Origin: Caballeronia novacaledonica
GTDB taxonomy: Bacteria > Pseudomonadota > Gammaproteobacteria > Burkholderiales > Burkholderiaceae
DNA length: 64,000 nt
Direction: 5' to 3'
Assembly (NCBI RefSeq): GCF_900258035.1
Contig: NZ_OGTP01000001.1
Span: forward strand, 62,001-126,000
Of this stretch, positions 27,768-36,935 are shown one piece after another. The translations under genes and the position numbers were made by a program. A model generated the notes under the pieces. It did not search any database. It saw nothing but the letters and a program-made list of their open reading frames with translations, and was not told the origin of the DNA. Every line of letters begins with the position of its first letter. Positions within the stretch are counted from its first letter, which is position 1.

Positions 27768-28487
27768 TCAGACGGCGCGCAGCGCGTCGAAATCGCGGAT
27801 ACGGATGAACTTGCCCTGCGTCTCGATCAGGCCCGCCTTGTCGAAGCGCGATAGCGTGCGGCTGACCGTTTCGAGCGTCATGCCGAGATAGCTGCCCATG
27901 TCGTCGCGCGTCATGCGCAGCGTGAACTCCGACGATGCATAGCCGCGCTTCGACAGCCGCGACGACAGATCGAGCAGGAGCCGCGCGACGCGCTCGTCCG
28001 CCCGCAACATGCCGAGCCGCACGACGTGATTCGCCTCGCGGTTCACCGCGTGACTCATCATGCGATGCAGGCGTTTTTGCAGCGCGTCGGTTTCGCGGCA
28101 CATGCGTTCGAAGAGCGAATACGGAACGACGCAGACGGAGCTGTCTTCCAGCGCGATCGCCGCGCACGTGTGCTCGCCTTCCTCGATGCCTTCGAAGCCG
28201 AGCGCGTCGCCCGCGAGCAGCAGTCCCGTTACCTGCTCGCGGCCGCCGTCGTGCGTGACGACCGTCTTGATCGACCCCGAACGCACGGCGAACAGGGAAT
28301 CGAAGCGATCGCCGGCGCGAAAGAGCGCGTCGCCGCGCTTGACTTTGCGCGTCACCGAGATGATGTGCTCCAGCTTGGCGACGTCGTTGGCGCACAGGCC
28401 TTCGGGCATGCAGAGATGCCGCATCGCACAGGTCGAGCAATGCGCCGAATCGCGCCGCGCGCGGGAAGTGTCGGACAAGGCGGCCAT
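27768..28487 (-). CDS. fnr: FNR-type oxygen-sensing transcription regulator
   Basis: A 239-residue CRP/FNR protein. The N terminus carries the cluster motif C17-X2-C20-X5-C26 and a fourth candidate Cys in EHTCAA near residue 104, the set that holds an oxygen-labile [4Fe-4S] cluster. The cNMP-like beta roll follows (about 35-150). The recognition helix has the FNR-type E-X2-SR (LETVSRTL), which reads TTGAT half-sites. The gene follows a universal stress protein on the same strand. Upstream at 28502 is a near-FNR site (see that entry). Function under low oxygen is well known for the family. Confidence 0.9.
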   Translation of the reverse strand: MAALSDTSRARRDSAHCSTCAMRHLCMPEGLCANDVAKLEHIISVTRKVKRGDALFRAGDRFDSLFAVRSGSIKTVVTHDGGREQVTGLLLAGDALGFEGIEEGEHTCAAIALEDSSVCVVPYSLFERMCRETDALQKRLHRMMSHAVNREANHVVRLGMLRADERVARLLLDLSSRLSKRGYASSEFTLRMTRDDMGSYLGMTLETVSRTLSRFDKAGLIETQGKFIRIRDFDALRAV

Positions 28488-28501
28488 TTGGGTTCGTTTT
28501 G

Positions 28502-28515
28502 TTGATCAATGACAA
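28502..28515. promoter_or_regulatory. FNR-box-like site upstream of fnr
   Basis: TTGATcaatgacAA matches 8 of 10 fixed positions of TTGAT-N4-ATCAA and lies 15-28 bases before the fnr ATG, a position suited to autorepression. Weak; the second half-site is degenerate. Confidence 0.35.
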
Positions 28516-28531
28516 AACGATTGTCCCATAG

Positions 28532-28572
28532 GCCCTCAGCCCGGCCGCGTGAAAAATTGACGCGGCCAGGGC
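28532..28572. terminator. Long stem-loop between usp and fnr
   Basis: GCCCT...AGGGC outer arms (28532-28536, 28568-28572) and GGCCGCGT...ACGCGGCC inner arms (28543-28550, 28560-28567) form a strong hairpin with an asymmetric internal loop. It lies 23 bases after the universal stress gene's stop on the minus strand. A run of T is on the plus side only, so it may be a terminator or an RNA-processing hairpin. Confidence 0.45.
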
Positions 28573-28595
28573 ATCGATCAAATTTTTCTACCGTG

Positions 28596-29066
28596 TCAGA
28601 TTGATTTTTCCTGCGGCCCGCCCGCCGCCGACGGAATCAGCAGCACCGGCAAGGTCGCCTGACGCAGACACCGCTCGGCGACGCTGCCGAGAATCAGACG
28701 CTGGAAGCCTTTGCGGCCATGCGTGCCCATGACGAGCACGTCGGCGTTGAAAGCGTTCGCCGCGTTGATGACGAGCGTCGCGACGTCGTCGCTTGCGGTC
28801 GCCTCGACGGTCACGACTTCGCCGCTCACGCCGCGCGCCTTCATTTGGTCGGCGGCTTCGCGTGCGAGCGACGCGCCTTGCGCCATCAGGCTCGAATGCA
28901 GCGAGGACGGATCGTAGCCGGGCACGTCGAGGTACATCGGTCCGGATTCGACGACGTAATACGGCTGCACGACCGCCTGATGCGTGACGGCGAGATCGAG
29001 CGCGGCGCTGAAGGCGCGCCCGGAAGTCCGGCTGCCGTCGATGGCGACGAAAATGCGTTTGAACAT
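28596..29066 (-). CDS. Universal stress protein (UspA family)
   Basis: A 156-residue single-domain Usp. It starts MFKRIFVAIDGS at the ATG at 29066, after GGGGGAA, with the ATP-binding motif near the C terminus GTHGRKGFQRLILGS followed by ERCLRQATLPVLL. This G-2X-G-9X-G(S/T) form indicates an ATP-binding Usp. The upstream in-frame extension to 29189 lacks a ribosome site. Its place right before fnr on the same strand fits the common beta-proteobacterial low-oxygen stress arrangement. Confidence 0.9.
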   Translation of the reverse strand: MFKRIFVAIDGSRTSGRAFSAALDLAVTHQAVVQPYYVVESGPMYLDVPGYDPSSLHSSLMAQGASLAREAADQMKARGVSGEVVTVEATASDDVATLVINAANAFNADVLVMGTHGRKGFQRLILGSVAERCLRQATLPVLLIPSAAGGPQEKSI

Positions 29067-29288
29067 GACGTTTTCCCCCTGGAACGATCGATTGGCGCAC
29101 GGCATGCGCTGTGTTTCACGCCTTTGCATCATAGAGCGCGGGCCTCGCACCGCCGCGCCGCTTTTTTGCGATGAGTCGATCTGGCGCATGGCAGGCCGTA
29201 CAATTCGTGGTTCTTCGGCATCAGCGCCTGCTTAAGAATCCGCCGGCGCGACCTCTTTTTAGCATTTCTCCAGCCAGCCCGCCCGACC

Positions 29289-30866
29289 GTGACCCAAACG
29301 CCGCCTGCTTTACCGTTCAGAACAGCGCTCTACGCGATGCTTGGCATCGGCCTCGTCAACATGCTCGTCGCACTCGATCAGACGGTCGTCAGCACCGCGC
29401 TGCCGTCGATCGTCGCGGAATTGCACGGTTTCGAGTTCTACGCGTGGATCGCGAGCGCGTATCTGCTCGCCTCGGTGGTCACGGTGCCGGTCTTCGGGCG
29501 GCTCGGCGACTACTTCGGGCGCAAGCGCTTCGTGCTCGCGGCGGTGATCACGTTCACGGTTGCGTCGGTGCTGTGCGGGCTCGCGCCGAGCATGCTGTTC
29601 CTCGTGCTCGCGCGCGGGCTGCAAGGCATCGGCGGCGGGATGATGGTCGGCACCGCGTTCGCGTCGATTCCCGATCTGTTCCCCGACGCGCGCACCCGCG
29701 TGCGCTGGCAGGTGGTGCTCGCGGCGGCGTACGGCATCGGCACGGCGGCGGGGCCGTCGCTCGGCGGCTGGATGAGCCAGCACTGGGGCTGGCGCTCGAC
29801 CTTTCTCGTGAACCTGCCGGTCGGCGCGGCGGCGCTTTACTTCATCTGGGCGCATTTGCCGAATCTGCACCGGCCGCGAGCAGGCGACGTGAAGATCGAC
29901 TGGACGGGCGCGGCGCTCGTCGCGCTGGTGCTCGGCGGCTTCCAGGCGCTGATCGAGGCGCTGCCGAAGGACGGCCTCACGACCGCCAATATCGCGCTCG
30001 GCGCCGGCGTGGCGGTGTGCGGGGTGGCGCTTCTGATCTGCGAGCGGCGCGCGACGCATCCGATCATCCCGCTCGACATCTTCCGCGACGCGCAGCTCAA
30101 CACGCTCTTCACGCTGTCGTTCCTGGCGGGATTCGTGATGTTCTCGCTGATCTTCTTCGCGCCGCTCCTGCTGCAAGGCGGCTTCGGCCTTTCGCCGCAG
30201 GCCGCCGGTCTGCTCGCGACGCCGATCGCCGCGTGCATCGCGCTCGGCAGCTTCATCAACACGCGCATCGTCATTCATATGCGCAAGCCGGTGAACATTC
30301 TTTCGATCGGCTTCACGCTGCTCTTGCTCGCGTCGGTGGCGCTGGCGTTCGCGCGCGAATCGACGCCGCATCTGTGGATCGAACTGCCGATGGCCGCGAC
30401 CGGCATCGGCCTCGGCTTCATCCTGAACAACATGAACATCTTCGGGCAGGAGATCGCCGGGCGCGAGCGCTTCGGCATCACGACCGCGCTGCTGCAATCG
30501 ACGCGCATGGTCGGCGGGATGATGGGCACGAGCATCGTCGGGACGATCGTCGCGCATCACTATGCGAGCGTGGTGACGCGCACGGTCAGCGTGCTCGGCG
30601 CGTCGGCGTCGGCGCAATGGCTGCCGCGCCTGTCCGATCCGCGCATTCTCGTCGACGAAGCGTTGCGCAACCGTATCCTCGACGAACTGCGCGCCGCCGG
30701 CCTCGACGCGCCCGCGCTCCTCGACGCCGCCCGCGACGCGCTCGTGCAGTCGATCCACATCGGCGTGTCGCTGACGGCCGTCGCGGCGCTCGTGGCGGCG
30801 CTCCTGGTGCGGCGCATCGCGCACATCACGTTCAAGAAGCACGCGACGCCCGTCGCGAAGTCCTGA
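29289..30866 (+). CDS. MFS multidrug exporter, DHA2 (EmrB/QacA) family (second)
   Basis: A 525-residue, about 14-helix antiporter with motif A GRLGDYFGRKRF near residue 75, the antiporter motif C region AAGPSLGGWMSQHWGWR, and D in helix 1 (ALDQTVVSTALPSI). It starts with a GTG at 29289. It is the second DHA2 pump in the window but is not close in sequence to the one at 17415. It is divergent from the universal stress gene with a 220-base gap and has no co-transcribed adaptor, so it would act without an EmrA partner. Confidence 0.9.
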   Translation: MTQTPPALPFRTALYAMLGIGLVNMLVALDQTVVSTALPSIVAELHGFEFYAWIASAYLLASVVTVPVFGRLGDYFGRKRFVLAAVITFTVASVLCGLAPSMLFLVLARGLQGIGGGMMVGTAFASIPDLFPDARTRVRWQVVLAAAYGIGTAAGPSLGGWMSQHWGWRSTFLVNLPVGAAALYFIWAHLPNLHRPRAGDVKIDWTGAALVALVLGGFQALIEALPKDGLTTANIALGAGVAVCGVALLICERRATHPIIPLDIFRDAQLNTLFTLSFLAGFVMFSLIFFAPLLLQGGFGLSPQAAGLLATPIAACIALGSFINTRIVIHMRKPVNILSIGFTLLLLASVALAFARESTPHLWIELPMAATGIGLGFILNNMNIFGQEIAGRERFGITTALLQSTRMVGGMMGTSIVGTIVAHHYASVVTRTVSVLGASASAQWLPRLSDPRILVDEALRNRILDELRAAGLDAPALLDAARDALVQSIHIGVSLTAVAALVAALLVRRIAHITFKKHATPVAKS

Positions 30867-31078
30867 CGCGGTTTCTTTGACAAGCGGTTCGTCGCGGCTA
30901 TAGTTTTTGCGTCGCGGAACGGACCGGTTCGCGACCGCGCACCGCGTTTGCTTCACTTCTCCCGACGGCGGTTCGCACGTCTTGCGCGGAACGCTTGCGC
31001 GGGGCGCGGGTCACTCGCTTGAGCGGGCGGCCGCGCGACGCGCCCGCCGCCCAACGCCAACAGAGATGAGGAGCTGAC

Positions 31079-32653
31079 ATGAAAATCACCGGAGACATGC
31101 TGATCGGCGCATCGGCCGTGCGGGGCACCGATGCCACGCTCCGCGCGTTCGACCCCGCGCGCAACGCCGATCTCGACCCCGCGTTCGGCGGCGGCGGCGC
31201 GGCGGAAGTGGCGCGCGCCTGCGAACTGGCCGAAGCCGCGTTCGACGACTATCGCCACGCGCCGTTCGAAACGCGTGCGCAGTTTCTCGAAGCGATCGCC
31301 GACAACATCGTCGCGCTCGGCGACACGCTGATCGAGCGCGCGATGGCCGAATCCGCGCTTCCGAAGGCGCGTCTCGAAGGCGAGCGCGCCCGCACGGTCG
31401 GGCAATTGCGCCTTTTCGCATCGCTCGTGCGCGAGGGCCGATGGCTTTCTGCCACGCTCGATTCCGCCCAGCCGGACAGAAAACCGCTGCCGCGTTCCGA
31501 CCTGCGTTTGCAAAAGATTCCGCTCGGGCCGGTCGCGGTGTTCGGTGCGAGCAATTTTCCGCTGGCGTTTTCGGTGGCGGGCGGGGATGCCGCGTCGGCG
31601 TTCGCGGCGGGGTGTCCCGTCGTCGTGAAATCGCACCCGGCGCATCTGGGCACCTCCGAGCTCGTCGGACGGGCGGTGCAGAAGGCGGTCGCGGACAGCG
31701 GCTTGCCCGAAGGCACGTTTTCGCTCGTCGTCGGCGCGGGCAATGCGATCGGCGAGGCGCTCGTCGCGCATCCGGCCATTCAGGCCGTCGGTTTCACCGG
31801 CTCGCGGCGCGGCGGGCTGGCGCTCGTCGATATCGCGGCGAAGCGGCCCGCGCCGATTCCCGTTTTCGCCGAGATGAGCAGCGTCAATCCGGTGTTCGCG
31901 CTGCCGGGCGCGCTGACGGCGCGCGGCGACACGCTGGCGGCGGCTTTTATCGATTCGGTCACGCTGGGCGTCGGCCAGTTCTGCACGAATCCGGGCCTCG
32001 TGATCGGCCTCGCGGATTCGGATCTCGACGATTTCATCGACAACGCCGCGGCCGCGCTCGAAAAGAAGGGCACGCAGACGATGTTGACGGCGGGCATCGC
32101 GGCGGCGTACGAGGACGGCGTCAAGCATCGCGATGCGGCCGCGAAGCGCATCGCGACGGGCGAAACGGGCAAGGCGTCGAGCGGCGCGCTGCCGGCGCTG
32201 TATCGCGTGAGCGCGGAGGAATTTCTCGCGAAGCCGCAACTGGCGGAGGAGATTTTCGGGCCGACGTCGGTGATCGTCGTGTGCCGCGACGAAGACGAGA
32301 TGATCCGGGTCGCGCGCAGTCTGGAAGGCCAGCTAACCGCGACGCTGCTCATGGAAAAAAACGACGTCGAACTCGCGCGGCGGCTCTTGCCGGTGCTCGA
32401 ACGCAAGGCCGGGCGGATTCTTGCGAACGGCTTTCCGACGGGCGTCGAAGTGTCCTACGCGATGGTGCACGGCGGGCCGTATCCGGCGACATCCGACAGC
32501 CGCTCGACGTCGGTCGGCGCGATGGCGATCGAACGCTTCCTGCGGCCGGTGTGTTATCAGGATCTGCCGGCGGCGCTGTTGCCGGAAGCGCTCGCGGATG
32601 ACAATCCGCTTTCGCTCTGGCGCCTGCGCGACGGCGAACTCGGGCCGAACTGA
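31079..32653 (+). CDS. Aldehyde dehydrogenase, probably alpha-ketoglutaric semialdehyde dehydrogenase
   Basis: A 524-residue ALDH. Catalytic Cys lies in [11 protein letters not shown] (about residue 300) and the general-base Glu in [11 protein letters not shown] (about 265). Loop GFTGSRRGG near 240 is the NAD(P)-binding region. The sequence and the two-gene pairing with an SMP-30 lactonase fit the non-phosphorylative sugar-acid pathways, where the enzyme turns 2,5-dioxopentanoate into 2-oxoglutarate. A GAGGAG lies just upstream of the ATG. No sugar dehydrogenase or dehydratase is in the window, so the parent sugar is unknown. Confidence 0.82.
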   Translation: MKITGDMLIGASAVRGTDATLRAFDPARNADLDPAFGGGGAAEVARACELAEAAFDDYRHAPFETRAQFLEAIADNIVALGDTLIERAMAESALPKARLEGERARTVGQLRLFASLVREGRWLSATLDSAQPDRKPLPRSDLRLQKIPLGPVAVFGASNFPLAFSVAGGDAASAFAAGCPVVVKSHPAHLGTSELVGRAVQKAVADSGLPEGTFSLVVGAGNAIGEALVAHPAIQAVGFTGSRRGGLALVDIAAKRPAPIPVFAEMSSVNPVFALPGALTARGDTLAAAFIDSVTLGVGQFCTNPGLVIGLADSDLDDFIDNAAAALEKKGTQTMLTAGIAAAYEDGVKHRDAAAKRIATGETGKASSGALPALYRVSAEEFLAKPQLAEEIFGPTSVIVVCRDEDEMIRVARSLEGQLTATLLMEKNDVELARRLLPVLERKAGRILANGFPTGVEVSYAMVHGGPYPATSDSRSTSVGAMAIERFLRPVCYQDLPAALLPEALADDNPLSLWRLRDGELGPN

Positions 32654-32698
32654 TCCGCGATTCAGAGCACTCAAAACCAGCAAAGGAGATGAACCCAC

Positions 32699-33637
32699 AT
32701 GACAAGCGACTCGCGCCGCTACCCCGACCCCGCCGTGCGCGTGCTGGACCCGCGTTTCAACGCACTGCGCATCGCATCGGCGTCGGTGGAATGTCTTTAT
32801 CAGGGCGCGCGCTGGTCCGAAGGGCCGGTCTGGTTCGGCGACGGCCGCTGTCTGCTCTGGAGCGATATCCCGAACAATCGCATCCTGCGATGGGACGAGG
32901 AGAGCGGTCAGGTCGGCGTGTTTCGCAAGCCGTCGGACAACGCGAACGGCAACACGCGCGATCGCGAAGGGCGGCTCGTGACCTGCGAGCATCGGACGCG
33001 GCGCGTGACGCGCACCGAATACGACGGCTCCATCACCGTGATCGCGGACAGCTACGAAGGCAAGCCGCTCAATTCGCCTAACGACGTCGTCGTGAAATCG
33101 GATGGCTCGATCTGGTTCACCGATCCGACTTTCGGTATCGACGGCTTCTACGAAGGCGAGCAGAACGAAGCGCAACTCAAGCCGTGCGTGTATCGCGTCG
33201 ATGGCAAGAGCGGCGACATCGCGATGATGATCGACGCGTTCGTCGGCCCGAACGGTCTCGCGTTCTCGCCGGATGAATCGGTGCTGTACGTGGTCGAGTC
33301 ACGCGCGACGCCGCGCAAGATCTACGCGTTCGACGTGCTCGACGGCGGCCGCAGACTCGGCGAGCCGCGTGCGCTGATCGACGCGGGCGCGGGCACGCCC
33401 GATGGCTTTCGCGTCGATATCCACGGCAATTTGTGGTGCGGCTGGGGCATGGGCGACGCCGAACTCGACGGCGTGCGCGTGTTCACGCCGCAGGGCGAGG
33501 CGATCGGGCATATCGATTTGCCGGAGCGCTGCGCGAACGTGTGCTTCGGCGGGCGGCATCGGAACCGGCTGTTCATGGCGGCGAGCCACGGGCTGTATTC
33601 GCTCTACGTCAATACACAGGGCGTGAAGGGCGGCTAA
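32699..33637 (+). CDS. SMP-30/gluconolactonase-family lactonase
   Basis: A 312-residue six-bladed propeller hydrolase. The metal-site motifs are present: SEGPVW near residue 40, NSPNDVVV near 125, and PDGFRVDIHGNLWCGWG near 232, where the Asp and Asn are ligands. It would hydrolyse sugar lactones. The gene follows the ALDH by 45 bases with GGAG before the ATG and is in the same direction, so they form one unit. The stop overlaps the convergent GNAT gene's stop by 4 bases. Confidence 0.88.
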   Translation: MTSDSRRYPDPAVRVLDPRFNALRIASASVECLYQGARWSEGPVWFGDGRCLLWSDIPNNRILRWDEESGQVGVFRKPSDNANGNTRDREGRLVTCEHRTRRVTRTEYDGSITVIADSYEGKPLNSPNDVVVKSDGSIWFTDPTFGIDGFYEGEQNEAQLKPCVYRVDGKSGDIAMMIDAFVGPNGLAFSPDESVLYVVESRATPRKIYAFDVLDGGRRLGEPRALIDAGAGTPDGFRVDIHGNLWCGWGMGDAELDGVRVFTPQGEAIGHIDLPERCANVCFGGRHRNRLFMAASHGLYSLYVNTQGVKGG

Positions 33638-34059
33638 GCCTTCGCGATCTTCTCCATGATGCGCTCGGGATGCCGGCTCGCGGCGAAGCCGTGGCGCGCG
33701 TACAGCCCGTGCGCGTCGGACGTGACGAGCATCATGCGGCGCAATCCTTGCAGGTCGGGATGCGCCATCACGCATTGCATCATCCATTTGCCGAGGCCCG
33801 CGCCCTGATGCTCGGGCAGCACGAAGACATCGGCGAGGTAGGCGAAGGTCGCGGTGTCGGTGATCATGCGCGCGTAGCCGATCTGCGCGCCGCCGCGAAA
33901 CAGGCCGAACGCGAGCGAATGTCGCGCGGCGCGCTCGACCTTCTCGCGCGCGATGCCCGGCGACCAATACGCCACTTCACTCAGGTAACGGTGCACGACA
34001 TCGAAGTCGAATTCTTCGATGTCCGTGCTGAGCCGATAGTCGTCCCGGGTCCACTGCAT
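33634..34059 (-). CDS. GNAT-family N-acetyltransferase
   Basis: A 141-residue acyl-CoA-dependent transferase. The acetyl-CoA loop QGAGLGKWMM (Q-X2-G-X-G) is near residue 83, preceded by a beta strand ending in FVLPEHQG. The ATG at 34059 is chosen because GGAGCGG lies upstream; a longer start at 34122 gives a leader with no ribosome site. Substrate cannot be predicted. Confidence 0.85.
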   Translation of the reverse strand: MQWTRDDYRLSTDIEEFDFDVVHRYLSEVAYWSPGIAREKVERAARHSLAFGLFRGGAQIGYARMITDTATFAYLADVFVLPEHQGAGLGKWMMQCVMAHPDLQGLRRMMLVTSDAHGLYARHGFAASRHPERIMEKIAKA

Positions 34060-34140
34060 CGCACCGCTCCAAGGCCTTCGAAGCGCTGAGGATAAGCGAT
34101 CGATGCGCCCCGCTCCATGCACACTTCGCGTCTGTCAGTG

Positions 34141-34740
34141 TCAGTGCACGTTGTAGATGCGCCCGGTCTCCGCGCCCTCGACGCTGCGACTGTACGCCAG
34201 CGCCACACGCGCGCCGCTCGCCGCCTCGAAGCCGCGAAAATATGGGCCGAAGCTCTCGCGGGCTTCTTCGAGCATCGTCGGGCTCACGGCGTTGATGCGC
34301 AGGCCGCGCGGCAACTCGATCGCCGCGCCGCGCACGAAGCCTTCGATCGCGCCGTTCACGGCCGCCGCGCTCGCGCCTTCACGAATCGGCGCGGCGCCGA
34401 CGATGCCGCTCGTCAGCGTGAACGAGCCGCCGTCGTTCAGATAATCGCGCGCGGCGAGCACGAGATTGACCTGGCCCATCAGCTTGTCGTCGAGGCCGAG
34501 GCGGAACTGCTCGGGTGTCATTTTTACCAGCGGACCGAAGTGGACATGACCGGCAGCCGCGACGATCGCATCGACGCGGCCGATTTCATCGAAGAGCCGC
34601 GCGATGCTGTCGAGATCGAGCAGATCGACGCGATGCGCACCGCGCGTCGCACCGATTTCGACGACTTCGTGACGGGCTTCGAGTTCGGCGGCGACCGCCC
34701 GGCCGACCGTGCCGGTCGCACCGATGACAGCGATTTTCAT
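34141..34740 (-). CDS. SDR-superfamily Rossmann protein lacking the usual active site
   Basis: A 199-residue protein with the dinucleotide motif GATGTVG at residues 7-13 and the fold of a short-chain dehydrogenase. The YX3K catalytic pair expected near the middle is replaced by SAAAVNGAIEGF, so normal hydride-transfer chemistry is doubtful; some small SDRs of this type are still annotated as dehydrogenases. It could be a non-catalytic binding protein or use another mechanism. The ATG at 34740 follows an otherwise poor ribosome site. Confidence 0.75.
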   Translation of the reverse strand: MKIAVIGATGTVGRAVAAELEARHEVVEIGATRGAHRVDLLDLDSIARLFDEIGRVDAIVAAAGHVHFGPLVKMTPEQFRLGLDDKLMGQVNLVLAARDYLNDGGSFTLTSGIVGAAPIREGASAAAVNGAIEGFVRGAAIELPRGLRINAVSPTMLEEARESFGPYFRGFEAASGARVALAYSRSVEGAETGRIYNVH

Positions 34741-34783
34741 GATCTGGCTCGCAACGGTTGATGAACTTCGCATTGTGCGAGCG

Positions 34784-34812
34784 AGCGGACGCGCGAAAAA
34801 GGCGCGTCCGCT
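34784..34812. terminator. Strong hairpin between two minus-strand genes
   Basis: GCGGACGCGC (34785-34794) and GCGCGTCCGC (34802-34811) are perfect arms around a 7-base loop, extended by an A-T pair. It lies downstream of the membrane protein gene and upstream of the SDR gene, so it probably ends or trims the first transcript. Confidence 0.55.
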
Positions 34813-34843
34813 TCGGGGATTGCAAACCGCGGGTTTCGAATGG

Positions 34844-35302
34844 CTAGGGCGTCGCGCGGCGCGCGGGCATCGGCGAGAGAAGATAGAGCGAAGCCGCGAA
34901 CTTGCAGACGAGTCCCGCGCCGCACACGAACGCGGCTGCGGGAAACACGTGCCATTGCAGCGCGAGCGTCGGCGCAACGAGCGCGACCGAAGCGAAACCG
35001 AGCGCGACCGTGAGCCAGCGCGCCCACTGCAACCGCGACGCGACGCACACATAAAGCAGGCCGACCAGCACGCGAGACGCGATCGATGCCGCGACCGGAT
35101 GACTCGACGCGTCGCCGGGCAGGCCGATCGCGAGCGTCAGCGCGAACTCCGCCCACGAGAGCGCGTAAGCCGCGCCGAGACACGCCATCGCGGAGGTGAA
35201 TCGCTGCTCCGGCGCGACGATGTGGCGTGGCGTCGCCGTCTGAAGTTGCGCGGTCTCGTCGGAATCCGGCGGATACGCGTCGTATGCGTGGATCGTGGTC
35301 AT
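34844..35302 (-). CDS. Small membrane protein of unknown function
   Basis: A 152-residue protein with four predicted helices in the second two thirds (near residues 40-55, 75-95, 100-115 and 120-145) and a charged N terminus. The ATG at 35302 lies behind AAAGGGG. I recognise no family. It lies alone between the SDR gene and a small acidic gene; codon use looks normal. Confidence 0.6.
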   Translation of the reverse strand: MTTIHAYDAYPPDSDETAQLQTATPRHIVAPEQRFTSAMACLGAAYALSWAEFALTLAIGLPGDASSHPVAASIASRVLVGLLYVCVASRLQWARWLTVALGFASVALVAPTLALQWHVFPAAAFVCGAGLVCKFAASLYLLSPMPARRATP

Positions 35303-35477
35303 GTGGTCTTTCCCCTTTATCGATTCCAGGCGTTGCAAGGTCGTCTTGTCGGCCGCAATCGCATTTGCTGCGATGCGGCGCTTCGTTGGCCGTCTCCCTG
35401 CGCATACGCCGTGCCTGGTCCGGGGAACGCGTATTGCTTACATCGACATAAGGAACCAACGACCACGGGATCGAGCG

Positions 35478-35636
35478 ATGAGCAACATCAAGGAACAACG
35501 GCCTCATTCGGAGCGTGACGAAGACGATCTGGACAAGGCTGTCGAAGACACCTTTCCCGCAAGCGATCCGCCCGCGACAGGCGGCGTGACGCGCATCGAA
35601 TCCGATGACGAGAAGAAAGAAAAGAAGGAGCGCTGA
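35478..35636 (+). CDS. Small acidic protein (52 residues), unknown
   Basis: The ATG at 35478 opens 52 residues, strongly charged, with a DEDDLDKAVEDTFPASDPP core and a Lys/Glu-rich tail (DEKKEKKER). Such short hydrophilic proteins are widespread in Burkholderiaceae and have no known function. It has no signal peptide. Charge pattern and the spacing before the next gene support a real gene. Confidence 0.6.
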   Translation: MSNIKEQRPHSERDEDDLDKAVEDTFPASDPPATGGVTRIESDDEKKEKKER

Positions 35637-35678
35637 ACGCCGCTCATGCATGAGAGGCGTTCATGCGCTCATCCTTCT

Positions 35679-36293
35679 TCAGCCACGTTCGAGTTCGAAG
35701 AGCCGCGACGGTCGCAGATGATTCAGCGCATAGTGCTTGCGCCCGCGTAAGGTATGGCCGTGTGGATCGCGGCCTTCGAACCGAACCTTGTCTTCGACTT
35801 CGGGAACCGTCGGCGCGACCATGCCGCGATCGATCAGCCGATAGCCGCTTTCCAGCGCGAGCAGGACACCATTGCGTCCGATACGGCTGTCGAATCCGCC
35901 GAGGCCATCGCCCGGTTCGGGGACGTAGTTCACCGGCGTCGCATTCGAATTGATGACCGAGTCAGGCTCGCGTGCGCGCATCTCCGCCTCGCGTCTTGCG
36001 TGGATGCTCTTCGCGTCGGCATCGACGGTGTCGTCGGGTCCGTCGTCGTTCGAGACATCGACGCCGCGCGGCGGCTTTTCGTAGAACCCTTGCGGACCGA
36101 CGTGCATTCCTTCCTTCGTCGTTTCCGTTCTCACGGATGCGCCCGCGCCCGCATGCGCTTCGCCGCCCGATGCCGCCTTCATCGCATCGCTCAACTTCAC
36201 GTGAGCGGTTTCCGCGGCGGGCGTTTTGATCGGGCTGCCGGCGACCTGATCCTTCTGCTTGTCCTGCGTCTGGTTTGATTCAGCGTTGCTCAT
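35679..36293 (-). CDS. Hydrophilic protein of unknown function
   Basis: A 204-residue soluble protein; the first 90 residues are Ala, Gln and Thr-rich and probably disordered (many charged residues, no hydrophobic core), and the second part has a folded look with Trp-free, Gly/Arg-rich sequence ending in a NHLRPSRLFEL motif. GGAG precedes the ATG at 36293. Family not recognised. Confidence 0.6.
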   Translation of the reverse strand: MSNAESNQTQDKQKDQVAGSPIKTPAAETAHVKLSDAMKAASGGEAHAGAGASVRTETTKEGMHVGPQGFYEKPPRGVDVSNDDGPDDTVDADAKSIHARREAEMRAREPDSVINSNATPVNYVPEPGDGLGGFDSRIGRNGVLLALESGYRLIDRGMVAPTVPEVEDKVRFEGRDPHGHTLRGRKHYALNHLRPSRLFELERG

Positions 36294-36575
36294 TGCGTTG
36301 CTCCGTTGGACCTGAACTGACCAAGCCCTTACGCAAGACTCGTTCCGGCTATATGGCGACGGAACCGCGAGCCTTGCCAGCGGGCGCCTTAACGGATAGC
36401 TACAATTTCAGGCTTTTTTTTCGACCCCAAGCCGATTTCCTGCAAGTATTATTTGGAACCTGTCGGCGGCAAAGCGCAACAACGAAGACGCGAGCAATCA
36501 GGAGGGCGCGTTTCATTGTCGTCGAAGAAGAGCAATGCGATTCGAGCGAGCAGGGCACTTTCACACAGGTGACTC

Positions 36576-36809
36576 ATGCAACACGATGCAGCCTTCTCAC
36601 ATCGAGGCTACCTTCTAAACTGCGCGCCCGCCCGGGCCGGAGATGGCAGCTACCAGCCGTATGTGGTGATCTCGCGATCGAGCGATGGCGAACTCGTCGC
36701 GAACCGTTTTTTTCCATCGGACTTGCGATTTCGCAGCGAGGGCGATGCAATCGCGCACGCGCGCGACTGGGCCGTGCGCTGGATCGACGCAAGTAACGTC
36801 ATAGCGTGA
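36576..36809 (+). CDS. Small protein (77 residues), unknown
   Basis: A 77-residue soluble protein with a compact alpha-beta look: YQPYVVISRSSDGELVANRFFPSD could be a beta hairpin and the C-terminal HARDWAVRWIDASN a helix. Similar short proteins occur in Burkholderiaceae. The ATG at 36576 has a weak GGTGA. It has a 282-base upstream gap of its own. No function is known to me. Confidence 0.55.
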   Translation: MQHDAAFSHRGYLLNCAPARAGDGSYQPYVVISRSSDGELVANRFFPSDLRFRSEGDAIAHARDWAVRWIDASNVIA

Positions 36810-36935
36810 GTCATGTTCCGATGAAACCGTGCGAACGCGAGAGCCCATGCCGCCGGGCGGCAGGCTTCTCCAAAACCGGTTACCCTTGACGTTTCACCCG
36901 TCGTGCGCGAGCGCGGCGGCCGCTTCCCTTGCTTC

